This document shows positions 10,193 to 19,013 of a stretch of DNA of 64,000 nt, one piece after another; positions within the stretch are counted from its first letter, which is position 1, and the number at the start of each line of letters is the position of its first letter. Under the pieces are notes generated by a model. The model did not search any database. It saw nothing but the letters and a program-made list of their open reading frames with translations, and was not told the DNA's origin. Location of the stretch: the NCBI GenBank assembly GCA_052161625.1, contig CP197412.1, one strand, 5' to 3'. Origin of the DNA: JBKCUI01 sp052161625. GTDB taxonomy: Bacteria > Planctomycetota > Planctomycetia > Pirellulales > Pirellulaceae. The translations under genes and the position numbers were made by a program.

Positions 10193-10981
10193 GGACCAGA
10201 GCGATGACGAAGTGGTGACGACGCAGACCCCGGGAGCTTACCAACATCCAAGAACGGTGCGGAGACCAATATCGGCCTCGTCGGAGCCGTTTTTGGGGTC
10301 GTTGCCACCCAAATCCCTTCATCAATTCCGATGAGAATGTTAAGAAAGGTTGAAAAATACGTTGCTGCGACCAGTTGCGAGCAACAAATCGCTCGTAGTT
10401 AAACAACCGAAGATTCTTTCTAAAGTAATCCCCCGGTTTGAATCGAAACTAGGTTCAGAACGGCCTTTTCTGTTCTGGATGGCTCGCAGGAGTCAATACC
10501 AGTACGGGGAAGCTACCGGGCTGAATTAGGGGGGAAAGTGCATGCAATCCGCATATCTTGTGCGGAGGCGGCTAGCGATTTGAACGTACGAACTTCGTGT
10601 ACGAACGAGTTGATTAGTCAGCCGCTCATCTTCTGCCCTGACCAAAGCTTGGTCTGCCATACAAACAGGTAACTCTGCAAGCGGAACGGAATCGAACCGT
10701 CGTAGGGGTGCGGTCGCTCGCGAACGTTTCATTGGCGAACTGTTTGTCCTCACAGGAAAGCTTTGCACCGTCGTCGTTGGGAACGGAGTTCTAACGATTG
10801 CAACGCAAAGTGGCTGTTCACGATTGTTAAGCCCAGACCCAGTTGTTGGGCGAGGGAGGTACGATTGGCTTTTCAAGGCCTCGTACTCCAGCGTCTAGCT
10901 AGGGCGAATACTGTCAAGCACAGAACATCACCATGACTGTGCGGACTCACTCACTATTGGAAGGTAACGGAGACCAAAAAT
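10193..10981. other. 789 bp intergenic region before the HTH/receiver gene
   Basis: No convincing gene. A possible minus-strand ORF at 10526-10876 has no coding-like composition. Small inverted repeats are visible, for example GACCAAAGCTTGGTC near 10640 and the CGTACGAA-type palindrome near 10583. The last 60 bp should carry the promoter of the gene at 10982; a GGAAGGTAACGGAGA stretch lies just before its ATG. Confidence 0.55.
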
Positions 10982-11554
10982 ATGAAGGTGTTCACCACAG
11001 GCCAGGTCGCGAAGATCTGCAAGGTGGCCCCGAGAACCGTTAGCAAGTGGTTCGACTCCGGCCGTCTCAAAGGATATCGCATCCCCGGCTCGCAAGACCG
11101 ACGTATCCCGCGAGAATATCTCATCAAGTTTTTGAAGGAGCATGGTATGCCCCTCGGAGACTTGGAAGATGAGGCCATGGCCAAAGTCCTGATCGTTGCG
11201 CAAGATCAGGTCTTAATCGAAAACTTGAAGCGAGAACTCCCACTTGAGAAAAGCTTCAAAGTATCGGTTGCTGCTAGCGGTTTCGAGGCAGGCATTCAAG
11301 CCGAAAGTTTTCACCCAGATTGCATGATTGTCGACTTCTCGGTCGGCAAGCTAGAAGCACTGCAAATCTGCCAAAACTTACGCAAGAATTCTGATTTCAC
11401 TGAAATCATTCTGATCGCTCTGCTTCCCGACGACGGCAATACAATGAGCTTCGATCGGTCGAGCATCAATGAAACGTTCAAGAAGCCATTTGACGCACGT
11501 CTTTTGGCCGAACGTCTCCGCACTTTGATCGGTGCGAAGAAGGAACTTGTTTAA
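10982..11554 (+). CDS. DNA-binding regulator: excisionase-type HTH plus receiver-like domain
   Basis: 190 residues. Residues 1-58 form a MerR/excisionase-type winged helix (FTTGQVAKICKVAPRTVSKW, then the wing GYRIPGSQDRRIPREYL). Residues ~65-185 look like a CheY-type receiver: KVLIVAQDQ replaces the usual acidic pair, MIVDFSV offers the candidate phospho-Asp, and FKKPFD keeps the conserved lysine. The first acidic position is altered to Gln (AQDQ), so phosphorylation may be weak or absent. No histidine kinase is adjacent. A strong terminator follows. The domain order (HTH first) is the reverse of normal response regulators, but planctomycetes have such proteins. Confidence 0.82.
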   Translation: MKVFTTGQVAKICKVAPRTVSKWFDSGRLKGYRIPGSQDRRIPREYLIKFLKEHGMPLGDLEDEAMAKVLIVAQDQVLIENLKRELPLEKSFKVSVAASGFEAGIQAESFHPDCMIVDFSVGKLEALQICQNLRKNSDFTEIILIALLPDDGNTMSFDRSSINETFKKPFDARLLAERLRTLIGAKKELV

Positions 11555-11583
11555 GTCGGGGCATTGCAACCGCACAAATAAAA

Positions 11584-11616
11584 AAACCTCCGCTAAACCA
11601 GCGGAGGTTTTTTTTT
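11584..11616 (+). terminator. Bidirectional Rho-independent terminator
   Basis: The stem AAACCTCCGC / GCGGAGGTTT with a 7-base loop is followed by TTTTTT on the plus strand and preceded by a run of A, so it can end both the regulator gene (plus) and pnp (minus). Confidence 0.92.
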
Positions 11617-11649
11617 AGTTATATCCGATGCAGAAAAAGCGTCGGCGTG

Positions 11650-14058
11650 TTAACGGCGGTCTCCGCCGCGATCTCCACCGCTGGAACGACCGCCACCCCC
11701 TCCACTGCTACCGCCACGGCTTCGACCTCGTCCGCCTCCGCGTCGGAACCCGCCACCGCTACCACCACTGCCACCGCTGCCTCCACGATCGCCGCCTCGG
11801 TCACCGCCTCGGCTTCGACCTCCGCGATCTCCCGTGCGTGCATCGGTGCGTTCAGGTCGATCGGCTCGTTCTGGCTTTTCATCAAAGCCGATGTCATCGC
11901 CGAGATCATCGCCACCGAAGTCATCGAGATCGTCCGATCCTTCCGAGGGTGCCGCGAATTCATCTTCCATCCCCAGCTCTTCCAAAGCTCGACGACGCGA
12001 GAGCTTCACGCGGTCGTGATCGTCGATGTCGATGACAATGACTTTCATCGCATCTCCGACCTTGCATACCGAGTCGACACTTGCGACATAGCCGCTGGAG
12101 AGTTCGCTGATGTGGCAGAGCCCATCTTTGCCGGGTAGGATCTCGACGAATGCACCGAAGTCCCGGACGCTCGAAACGATCCCGTCGTAGATCTTGCCGA
12201 TTTGAACCGTGGCGGTGCAAGCCTCAACACGACTGATCGCGCGCTTCGCCGACTCGGCGTCAGCGGAAGCTACTGTTACGTTGCCTTCATCGTCGACATC
12301 AATGGTCACGCCGGTCTCTTCTTGGATCGCGCGGATGTTCTTGCCGCCAGGACCGATCAATGCACCGATCTTGTCGGAATCGATCTTGGTTCGAAGCAAT
12401 CGAGGTGCGAACCGGCTGGTCTCGCTACGCGGACGGGGAATGCAAGTGAGCATCTTGCGGAGAATTTCGATGCGAGCTTCGCGAGCTTGCTTCAAAGTAC
12501 CGCGAATGATTTCTTCGCTGACCCCTGGGATCTTGAGATCCAACTGGATTCCAGTGATCCCGTTTTGCGTTCCCGAGATCTTGAAATCCATATCGCCGAA
12601 GTGATCTTCGTCACCGATGATGTCGGTGAGCAATACATACTGATCTTTGTCTCGGACGAGTCCGATGCTGATTCCAGCGACGGGGTTGGTGATTGGAACC
12701 CCAGCGGCCATCAGCCCAAGACAGCCACCGCAGACGCTGGCCATCGAAGACGAACCGTTGCTTTCGAGAATGTCGCTGATGACACGAATCGTGTACGGGA
12801 AATCCTCGGGATCGGGAAGCACCGCTTCGAGCGATCGTTCGGCAAGCATCCCGTGGCCGATTTCACGGCGGCCCGGAGCGCGAATGGGCCGGCATTCTCC
12901 CACGGAGAACGGCGGGAAGTTATAGTCCAACATGAATTTCTTGCTGTACTCGTCTACCAACCCGTCTACGCGTTGTTCGTCTCGCGGTGTCCCAAGGGTC
13001 ACGGTGATGAACGCTTGCGTTTCACCCCGTTGGAACAAAGCCGTACCATGCGTACGTGGGAGCAAGTCGGTTTCGCAGTGGATAGGTCGCAAGCTCTTCG
13101 CGTCGCGTCCATCGGAGCGTCGCCCCGAAAGAATCAAATCGCGAACCACTTGGTTTTCCAAGGTGTGCCAAACGTGACTGAGTTGATTTGGACATACGGC
13201 TCCCTCGGCAGATGGATCGGGGATCAGGGCCGCGACGGCTTCGGCTTTCAACGCTGAGCAAGCATCGTTGCGAGCCTGCTTGCCTTCGATTTGCTTGGCG
13301 TCTTTGAAGCGTTCGTAGAAATCCGCTCGCAGTTTCGCCATCAATTCTGTCGTGTCTGGCGATTCAAACGTGGTCTTGGTCGGCTTGACCTTATCGAAAA
13401 ACTCGCGTTGGAGCTCGATCACTTGTTTACAGACATCGTGAGCAAACTTGATCGCTTCCAGCATCTCTGCTTCAGGCATCTCTTGCGAGAAACCTTCGAT
13501 CATCATGACTTCTCGCTCGTTGGCCGAAACGATCATGTCCAGTTCGCTCTCTTCGAGTTGAGCGTGGGTGGGGAACGCAATCAATTTGCCCTCCACCTTG
13601 CCAACTCGGCATGACGAAATCGGGCCCTGGAAAGGCATTGGACTGATAAACAAAGCGGCTGCAGCTCCGTTCATGGCGAGAACGTCTGCGTCGTTTTGAA
13701 CGTCCGAACTCATCACAATCGCTTGGACTTGGACTTCGTCGATGAACCCGTCCGGGAAAAGGGGACGAATGGGACGATCAATCAATCGACTGGTGAGAGT
13801 CTCTTTGGTCGTCGGGCGACTTTCCCTTTTGAGGAACCCGCCGGGAAACTTACCTGCAGCGGCGAATCGTTCACGATAATCGCAGGTAAGGGGGAAAAAG
13901 TCAGTCCCAGGACGGGAGGGGCCGGTCGTCGTCGCCACGAACACGACGGTATCTCCATATTGGCACACGACGCTGGATGTCGCTTGCTTGGCCAAAGCCC
14001 CAGTCTCGAACGAGAGAACCGAATCGCCAATCTGTTTTTCTACACGAATCTTTACCAC
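11650..14058 (-). CDS. pnp: Polyribonucleotide nucleotidyltransferase (PNPase)
   Basis: Start chosen at the GTG at 14058 because GGAAGGAAAG lies 7-16 bases upstream; this gives 802 residues. Two RNase PH domains with the helical linker make up the first ~550 residues (FFPLTCDYRERFAAAGKFPGGF and later RREIGHGMLAERSLEAV). A KH domain with the GxxG loop IGPGGKNIRAIQEE and an S1 domain (YDGIVSSVRDFGAFVEILPG) follow. The last ~85 residues are acidic and then a Gly/Arg/Ser-rich tail (repeats of RGG and GGD), longer than the ~700-residue norm; such RGG tails bind RNA. It degrades RNA 3'-5' by phosphorolysis. It lies downstream of rpsO as in many bacteria. Confidence 0.97.
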   Translation of the reverse strand: MVKIRVEKQIGDSVLSFETGALAKQATSSVVCQYGDTVVFVATTTGPSRPGTDFFPLTCDYRERFAAAGKFPGGFLKRESRPTTKETLTSRLIDRPIRPLFPDGFIDEVQVQAIVMSSDVQNDADVLAMNGAAAALFISPMPFQGPISSCRVGKVEGKLIAFPTHAQLEESELDMIVSANEREVMMIEGFSQEMPEAEMLEAIKFAHDVCKQVIELQREFFDKVKPTKTTFESPDTTELMAKLRADFYERFKDAKQIEGKQARNDACSALKAEAVAALIPDPSAEGAVCPNQLSHVWHTLENQVVRDLILSGRRSDGRDAKSLRPIHCETDLLPRTHGTALFQRGETQAFITVTLGTPRDEQRVDGLVDEYSKKFMLDYNFPPFSVGECRPIRAPGRREIGHGMLAERSLEAVLPDPEDFPYTIRVISDILESNGSSSMASVCGGCLGLMAAGVPITNPVAGISIGLVRDKDQYVLLTDIIGDEDHFGDMDFKISGTQNGITGIQLDLKIPGVSEEIIRGTLKQAREARIEILRKMLTCIPRPRSETSRFAPRLLRTKIDSDKIGALIGPGGKNIRAIQEETGVTIDVDDEGNVTVASADAESAKRAISRVEACTATVQIGKIYDGIVSSVRDFGAFVEILPGKDGLCHISELSSGYVASVDSVCKVGDAMKVIVIDIDDHDRVKLSRRRALEELGMEDEFAAPSEGSDDLDDFGGDDLGDDIGFDEKPERADRPERTDARTGDRGGRSRGGDRGGDRGGSGGSGGSGGGFRRGGGRGRSRGGSSGGGGGRSSGGDRGGDRR

Positions 14059-14531
14059 GAATTTCTTTCCTTCCAAAAACCTATGCCACCCGCGCGATGC
14101 TCAAGAGACCGGCAGTGGCTTCTGCAAAACTCAAGTCAATAATCGAGCGACCGCAAGACGGCCGAAACTTCTTCCCCGAAATGCAACAGCAACCGGGACT
14201 AACTACGGGCTCCGAGCCGAGAGCTCGTAAGCCAAACAAACCCGCCACGCAAGCGGGACACACTCCAAGCGTCTTCACGACAACGCATTCCGCAGCGCAT
14301 TTTCTCGAAGCCGCTGCAAAAACACCATCAAAACTACAATTCTGCCCGACCCTCTACGCAGACCGGAAAAACCAGCCGATCGCGGCACCAGACAGCAAGG
14401 CGACGTTAACGCGCCAGAATACGCCAACCCATCGGATCACCGTCCGAGGAATTCGGCAGCACAAAACCAGCCACCACGCCAGGCGAACCACATCGTTCGA
14501 GTCCGCGTTCAACGCCAAATCAGTCGGAAAA
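14059..14531. other. Leader region between rpsO and pnp
   Basis: About 470 bp with no gene, on the 5' side of pnp. It is long enough for a structured pnp leader of the kind PNPase uses for autoregulation in enterobacteria, but I could not identify a definite hairpin of that kind. This part is A/C-rich on the plus strand. Confidence 0.5.
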
Positions 14532-14566
14532 GCGAGCAAGGGCTGGTGTGAACCAGCCCTTGTCGC
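14532..14566 (-). terminator. Terminator after rpsO
   Basis: Perfect 11 bp stem CAAGGGCTGGT / ACCAGCCCTTG around a 4-base loop, extended by flanking GCG pairs; on the minus strand it is followed by CTCGCTTTTCC. It lies just past the rpsO stop and should separate rpsO from pnp at least partly. Confidence 0.8.
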
Positions 14567-14576
14567 GATGAATTCA

Positions 14577-14846
14577 TTACTTTCGAATATTCAGCTTGCC
14601 AATGATTTCCAAATAACGCTGTGGATCATGCTTTCGGACATAATCCAGCAACGATCGACGCTTGCTAACCATGCGAAGGAGGCCGCGGCGACTGGAATAG
14701 TCGCGAGTAGCCGACCGCATGTGCGTTGTCATCGAATTGATTCGCTCGGTCAAAAGAGCGATTTGGACATCCGCAGAACCGCTGTCGGCTCCACTTTTCT
14801 GAAACGCTTTGATCAGTTCTTCTTTTCGTTCTTTGCTAACGGTCAT
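14577..14846 (-). CDS. rpsO: 30S ribosomal protein S15
   Basis: 89 residues from the ATG at 14846 (MTVSKERKEELIKAF), the standard S15 length. Conserved parts include QIALLTERINSMTTHM, the RRGLLRMVSKRRSLLDYV loop-helix that contacts 16S rRNA, and the C-terminal YLEIIGKLNIRK. An in-frame start further upstream would add 13 residues that do not belong to the family. It binds the central domain of 16S rRNA early in 30S assembly. Confidence 0.97.
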   Translation of the reverse strand: MTVSKERKEELIKAFQKSGADSGSADVQIALLTERINSMTTHMRSATRDYSSRRGLLRMVSKRRSLLDYVRKHDPQRYLEIIGKLNIRK

Positions 14847-15220
14847 TCGCCAACCAATTACCTTGGGTCCAGCGGTGTTCGACAAGTTCCGAGCACCAGT
14901 ACATCCTAGTTTTTAAACCATAAGATCGTGGAATCCTAGCTATTTTTTTAAGCTTTGCAACGGCAATTCATCGGCCGTCATGTATAGAATATTGGCCAGA
15001 GCCTCGCGGTTCCCTCCAAATTCGAATCCTCGCCCTTGCAAATCGTGCCTGCATGCTCCTCCCTCGCTCCTCGCCGACCCGAATCGCATTCTATGCCGCC
15101 GCTGGCTACTCGGGCCCAATCTGCCTCGATCAGATACCCATCTGCGGCAGGCTCGCTGGACCGGTCCGCGGGTGGCGAAATGGGCCAGCACTGCCTGAGT
15201 AAATTGAGGCGCAGCTGCTC
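14847..15220. other. Divergent intergenic region rpsO / ECF sigma
   Basis: About 370 bp between two divergent genes. It should contain both promoters. No ORF with family resemblance was found on either strand. Confidence 0.5.
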
Positions 15221-15787
15221 GTGAATGACGAAGATGAATTGATCGAGTCGGCATTGGCCGGGGACAGCAGTTCCTTTGAAGTCCTGGTTTTTCGCTACCA
15301 GGACAGGCTTTTTACCGCCATGATCAGCGTCGTCGGCGGTGCCGAAGAAGCCGAAGATGTCGTTCAGGAAGCGTTTATCCAGGCTTATCTCAAGCTGGAT
15401 ACGTTCCAGAGAAATAGCCGATTCTTCACATGGCTCTACCGGATCGCATTTAATTTCGCACTGGCCCGGCGACGCAAGGCGAGGAATCTGGTCTCGCTCG
15501 ACGAGGCCCGAGAAAACGTCGGCCACGAGCCTGAATCGGAATTGGATGCCCCCGATAACCGCATGACCCGCTTCGAAGACGCCAAATTGGTCCACAGCGC
15601 TCTAGCACTGCTCACCGAAGACCATAGAGCCATCCTCGTCCTTCGCGAAATGGAGGATATGGCGTACGAAGAAATCGCTGAAGTCCTCGATATTTCCATC
15701 GGCACGGTCCGATCAAGACTCAACCGTGCCCGATTCGCCCTCAAAGCCCAATTAGAAAAGTTCCCCGAATGGAACCCCAAAGCGTAA
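15221..15787 (+). CDS. RNA polymerase ECF sigma factor, RpoE type
   Basis: 188 residues starting at a GTG. Region 2 holds FEVLVFRYQDRLFTAM, the DVVQEAFIQAYLKL core-binding segment and FFTWLYRIAFNFALARRRK. Region 4 holds the LTEDHRAILVLREMEDMAYEEIAEVLDISIGTVRSRLNRAR helix-turn-helix pattern (residues ~127-175). It matches the RpoE/SigW-like ECF group. There is no anti-sigma factor next door; the neighbour, convergent by 7 bp, is the alpha-CTD-like protein, itself a polymerase-related domain. What it responds to is unknown. Confidence 0.93.
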   Translation: MNDEDELIESALAGDSSSFEVLVFRYQDRLFTAMISVVGGAEEAEDVVQEAFIQAYLKLDTFQRNSRFFTWLYRIAFNFALARRRKARNLVSLDEARENVGHEPESELDAPDNRMTRFEDAKLVHSALALLTEDHRAILVLREMEDMAYEEIAEVLDISIGTVRSRLNRARFALKAQLEKFPEWNPKA

Positions 15788-15794
15788 CGAATCG

Positions 15795-16058
15795 CTAGCG
15801 AGGCTTTCGCCAAGTTCGGTGATAGCCCAGTCGCTCTAGAGACTGATAAACCTCCTCCAGCGTCTTCTCACCAAAATTCGCAATGCTCAAAAGCGTCTCC
15901 GGTGTGCTGTTGAGCAAATCCCGAACGGTGAAGATCCCTTTCTCTTCCAAACAATTCGTTGTGCGAACCTGCAACCCTATCTCCGCGGTGCTGAGGTCCA
16001 ATCGCTCCTTGAGAAGGCGGGCTTGTTCTTCGGCCTGGCTAATCGGTACCCGAGTCAT
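15795..16058 (-). CDS. Free-standing RNA polymerase alpha C-terminal domain-like protein
   Basis: 87 residues from an ATG at 16058 with a perfect GGAGGAG site. Residues ~22-82 match the helix-hairpin-helix core of the alpha subunit CTD: LDLSTAEIGLQVRTTNCLEE, FTVRDLLNSTPETLLSI, and NFGEKTLEEVYQSLERLG. The N-terminal assembly domain of RpoA is completely absent. In RpoA this domain binds UP elements and activators. A free copy could compete for these contacts or act as an adaptor; such stand-alone proteins are known as conserved hypotheticals in planctomycetes. It is convergent with an ECF sigma gene only 7 bp away. Confidence 0.85.
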   Translation of the reverse strand: MTRVPISQAEEQARLLKERLDLSTAEIGLQVRTTNCLEEKGIFTVRDLLNSTPETLLSIANFGEKTLEEVYQSLERLGYHRTWRKPR

Positions 16059-16271
16059 TCGAATCACTCCTCCGTGATGGGGACATTCTTGTCCAATTGA
16101 AAAGATGCAAATCATTCGCTCTCGATCGCAACGCATTGACCATCGTTGCACCGAAGTAGTGTGCCGCTCCAATATACCAACCCGCTTCTTTTTTGCACTC
16201 GCTCTGCGCGAAATTATCAACGCATGCTTCCCGCTCGAGCTTCTGCATGAGCACGCGGCGAATGCTAGCGA

Positions 16272-16558
16272 TTAGCGAAGAAGGTCCGGTTTGGTCTCTT
16301 GAACGATTTCCCGTATTTGCTGACGTAGCTCAGGGGGCAGATGGCGGTACTCTTCGTCCTGATTGTCTCCCTGGAGAATCGATTGTTCGCTTCGGTATCG
16401 GAATAGCGGAATGGATCCTTCTCAAGATCCCCCGAAACAAACTGAGCGTTCGAGTGTCGTCCCAAGCCCAGTCCAAGAACGAGGAGCGCCAATCCGAAAC
16501 GAAAGGCCACGAGTTGCGCGCGGGGGCGGGGACAGTTATTGCTCATCGATTCCGTCAT
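16272..16558 (-). pseudogene. Possible small secreted-protein gene with a frame break
   Basis: From the ATG at 16558 the first ~57 residues read as a hydrophobic signal-like segment (FGLALLVLGLGLGRHSNAQF) and a short polar part. After about 16375 this frame turns unconvincing and ends at 16265, while another minus-strand frame ending at 16272 reads well as protein (DEEYRHLPPELRQQ, then EIVQETKPDLLR). A single frameshift joining the two would give a roughly 95-residue exported protein. It could also be chance. No homologue is recognised. Confidence 0.35.
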
Positions 16559-16659
16559 CCAAGTTGTCTGCGTTTGATCCTATCACGGAAGTACCGCTAG
16601 AACGATCCCAACAATCCAACCTGCGATGCTGGAGGTGAGCGCCACCGCCTGGTTATGTT

Positions 16660-17130
16660 GTGGACCGAACCCGGATGAAACTTGGCGAAGGCGAGGTGGT
16701 GTTTCAGTCGGCTAGGGCCGCTTTTCAGAGATGGGAGCAATTTCGACTCAATTGGGTGGAAGCGTGGTCGCCGGATACTCCAATCAAGTCTGGCGAGGTC
16801 GTAGCCGTTTTGGGACGAGCCATCGGCTTGTGGTGGTTAAACTCAGCCCGAATTGTTTATGTTGTGGATGAACCAGGGGCGATGAGCAGGTTTGGCTTCG
16901 CTTATGGCACACTTCCGGGCCATGTCGAGAGTGGCGAGGAACGATTTTTGATTGAATGGAACCAAGCCGATGACAGCGTTTGGTATGACATTCTAGCGTT
17001 TTCCCGACCTAACCACATCTTGATCCGCTTAGGATACCCCTGGGTACGACGAGCGCAGAAACAATTTGGACGGGACTCTGCGTTCGCGATGCTCAGTGCG
17101 ATCAAGGAACCGATCCAACGAAATGAATGA
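16660..17130 (+). CDS. DUF1990 family protein
   Basis: 156 residues from a GTG, or 151 from the ATG at 16675. The family's hallmark segments are clear: VVAVLGRAIGLWWLNSARIV, FGFAYGTLPGHVESGEERF, DDSVWYDILAFSRP and RLGYPWVRRAQKQFGRDS. DUF1990 proteins are a widespread single-domain family of unknown function. The N-terminal segment before residue 15 looks short compared with the family, so the true start may be lost or lie further upstream. The stop codon is followed in the same frame by a CIA30-like relic. Confidence 0.85.
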   Translation: MDRTRMKLGEGEVVFQSARAAFQRWEQFRLNWVEAWSPDTPIKSGEVVAVLGRAIGLWWLNSARIVYVVDEPGAMSRFGFAYGTLPGHVESGEERFLIEWNQADDSVWYDILAFSRPNHILIRLGYPWVRRAQKQFGRDSAFAMLSAIKEPIQRNE

Positions 17131-17268
17131 CCAGTCACCAAAAACGCAGGGTCCGTGACACCAGCAGAAATCAATGCCTTAAGCTTCATGCTAGGCGACA
17201 AGAATGCCGGGCCATTCAAGCTAGAGATCGAATGGATCAAGGTAGAGCGGAAAGGGGTATCGAAATGA
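17131..17268 (+). pseudogene. Relic of a CIA30-family gene (C-terminal fragment)
   Basis: Directly after the DUF1990 stop, the same frame is open for 45 codons and reads TPAEINALSFMLGDKNAG followed by PFKLEIEWIKVERK. That matches the last strand pair of the CIA30 (complex I intermediate-associated protein 30) beta-jelly-roll, in which a GPFxLEIxWI ending is typical. The rest of the ~170-residue domain is missing. A GTG at 17155 could start a 37-residue peptide whose stop overlaps the next ATG (ATGA), but a deletion remnant is the simpler reading. Confidence 0.5.
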
Positions 17269-17651
17269 ATTCACTACTTTTACCCTACATTTTCAACATC
17301 ATCATTTTAATTCCAATTGGACTTTTGACCCTTCTTGGCGGCGAAAAGGGAGGTCAACTCGCTTGTCAAAATAAGTTCCCTGAGAGCGCAGGGTTCCGAA
17401 CTATCCTCGGCTCATTGTGGACGGCAATTCTAATCGGTTCGGTATTGGGGCTGTTCTTTCCGATAACGATGTCGGCGTTGCTTCTGATTCAAGTCATCTA
17501 CAAAACACTTTGGCTATTGGTTTATACGATTCCTCGCATGCTCAACAAGCGAATCAACGAAGTCCCTTGGGGAATCGCATTGACATTTCTGATAATCGTC
17601 GTGTGCTACCCTTGGGTCATTCCGTGGACGCAGTTATTCGGAACCAGATGA
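17265..17651 (+). CDS. Small integral membrane protein, unknown function
   Basis: 128 residues from the ATG at 17265, preceded by AAAGGGG. Hydrophobic helices cover about residues 3-25 (LLLPYIFNIIILIPIGLLTLL), 42-65 (ILGSLWTAILIGSVLGLFFP), 66-90 and 100-122 (WGIALTFLIIVVCYPWVI). No family was recognised. Its start codon overlaps the stop of the CIA30 relic, which suggests it was once translated as the next gene of that unit. Confidence 0.7.
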   Translation: MNSLLLPYIFNIIILIPIGLLTLLGGEKGGQLACQNKFPESAGFRTILGSLWTAILIGSVLGLFFPITMSALLLIQVIYKTLWLLVYTIPRMLNKRINEVPWGIALTFLIIVVCYPWVIPWTQLFGTR

Positions 17652-17730
17652 GCGGTTTGCGTGGCGGCAAACCAGTCAAGGCTCCTTATTACAAGGGCTT
17701 AGAACTATTCAAAGAGACTCGAAGTCGATC

Positions 17731-18075
17731 ATGAATCTCTTCACCAATCTCCCATCGAATCTACCCGACGAGCTTAGCACCACATTGCTTGAGGCCGACT
17801 ACGTGCGTATCGAACGGATCGTCTCTCACGGTCACTCATCGCCGGATGGGTTTTGGTACGACCAGGACCATCACGAATGGGTTGTTGTGCTGAAGGGATC
17901 AGCGAGGTTGCAGTTCGAGGATTGCATGGTTGAGATGAAGCCCGGCGACTTCGTAAACATCCCCGCCCATAAAAAGCACCGGGTCGAATGGACGACGCCC
18001 GACGAACCGACGATCTGGCTGGCGGTGTTTTACGAAGAAGTGAAAGCGAACAGGAAGTATTCGACCGACACATGA
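17731..18075 (+). CDS. Single-domain cupin protein
   Basis: 114 residues. Cupin motif 1 is seen as DQDHHEWVVVLKGSARLQF, motif 2 as MKPGDFVNIPAHKKHRVEW. Two His, a Glu and the later His that bind metal in active cupins are all present. Close relatives are small cytoplasmic cupins of unknown substrate. It overlaps the next gene by 4 bp (ATGA), so the two are likely translated together. Confidence 0.88.
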   Translation: MNLFTNLPSNLPDELSTTLLEADYVRIERIVSHGHSSPDGFWYDQDHHEWVVVLKGSARLQFEDCMVEMKPGDFVNIPAHKKHRVEWTTPDEPTIWLAVFYEEVKANRKYSTDT

Positions 18076-18386
18076 TGATCGCTACTGCTATTTACCTGGG
18101 GATCGTCCTCGTGATGAGCCTTGCCTGCTTTGTTGCTTACGGCTGGGATAAGAGGCGTGCTGCCAACGGCGGTCGCCGAGTGCCGGAACAGACCTTGCAC
18201 ATCTTGGCGCTGCTGGGCGGCTGGCCCGGTGCGTTCCTGGGTCAGCGACACTTCCGGCACAAGACAAAGAAACTGTCGTTCCTGATCGTCTTGTGGGGCA
18301 TCGTCGTGCTGCACGTTGCCATATTCGGGACAGCAGCGTATGTGTTCTTTGGGAACCCACTTCAAGGAGTGATGAACCACGGATGA
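18072..18386 (+). CDS. DUF1294 family membrane protein
   Basis: 104 residues. An N-terminal helix (IYLGIVLVMSLACFVAYGWD) is followed by the family signature YGWDKRRAANGGRRVPEQTLH and LALLGGWPGAFLGQRHFRHK, then a second pair of hydrophobic helices (FLIVLWGIVVLHVAIFGTAA). This is the DUF1294 pattern, seen alone or fused to cold-shock domains. The function is unknown. It is translationally coupled to the cupin gene upstream. Confidence 0.88.
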   Translation: MMIATAIYLGIVLVMSLACFVAYGWDKRRAANGGRRVPEQTLHILALLGGWPGAFLGQRHFRHKTKKLSFLIVLWGIVVLHVAIFGTAAYVFFGNPLQGVMNHG

Positions 18387-18527
18387 GTGTCGTTTGGCGC
18401 TTCAAACGGTACCACTTTTGGCTAGACTCCATCCCGTTTGATACTGATACCGTTTGACACTCGATTTTTCGGCAGACGACCCGGTTGGCGCTCTGGTACT
18501 ATTTGCACTTTTTCGTGAGCGTACAGG

Positions 18528-19013
18528 ATGCTCGCCGAGATTTTCTCGCGGGTAGGGTTGCGTCGTGGCGCTCTGTTCCCTACTTCGATTTGCGAAGCTG
18601 ACTTCGCATTCGACGCTTCGCAGCATGAACGGTTGCGTTATCAGCTTTATCGCGACACTCCTGCTCCCGGTAGGTGCGCACAAGCAAGCTTGGCGGCCAT
18701 GCCGAGCGGATACTCTCGGAATTACTATGACCTACACCAGCTTGCAGAAAGCCCCATTGCCCAGAACGCTCTCCTTGACCTGAACCTTTTGGAAGATGTG
18801 ATTCAGTTCAAGTCTCGCTTCTATCACTCCTCATGGGCACACTACGAACAGGCACGACCTGGAACCTTTCGGTTACTTCCCACACCTCAGGGCGATAAAG
18901 AGCTCCAAGCTGACTATCAATACATGGAGTCGATGTTCTTTTCCAAGCCCCCTACTTGGAAGCAAATAATTGATTCACTGCGAGCACTCGAGCAGCGAAT
19001 CAACCGCGTTTAG
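18528..19013 (+). pseudogene. Remnant of an AbiEii-type nucleotidyltransferase toxin
   Basis: The last ~105 residues fit the C-terminal helical part of the AbiEii/AbiGii toxin family: YSRNYYDLHQLAESPIAQ, FKSRFYHSSWAHYEQARPG, DYQYMESMFFSKPP and the closing LRALEQRINRV. The N-terminal nucleotidyltransferase core (GG...D.D motif) is missing; the first ~55 residues of the frame do not belong to the family. No AbiEi-like antitoxin is next to it. This is a decayed abortive-infection toxin gene, and it marks the 16-19 kb patch as a site of turnover. Confidence 0.7.

Noticed and set aside
10526..10876. 116-codon minus-strand frame
   Set aside because: Low-complexity Arg/Ser/Thr-rich product, no ribosome site, no resemblance.
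12202..13257. 351-codon frame antisense to pnp
   Set aside because: Antisense of pnp with no motif or ribosome site.
16324..16350. tRNA-like GTAGCTCAGGGGGCAGA
   Set aside because: Resembles a D-arm, but no anticodon or T arm and no acceptor pairing follow.
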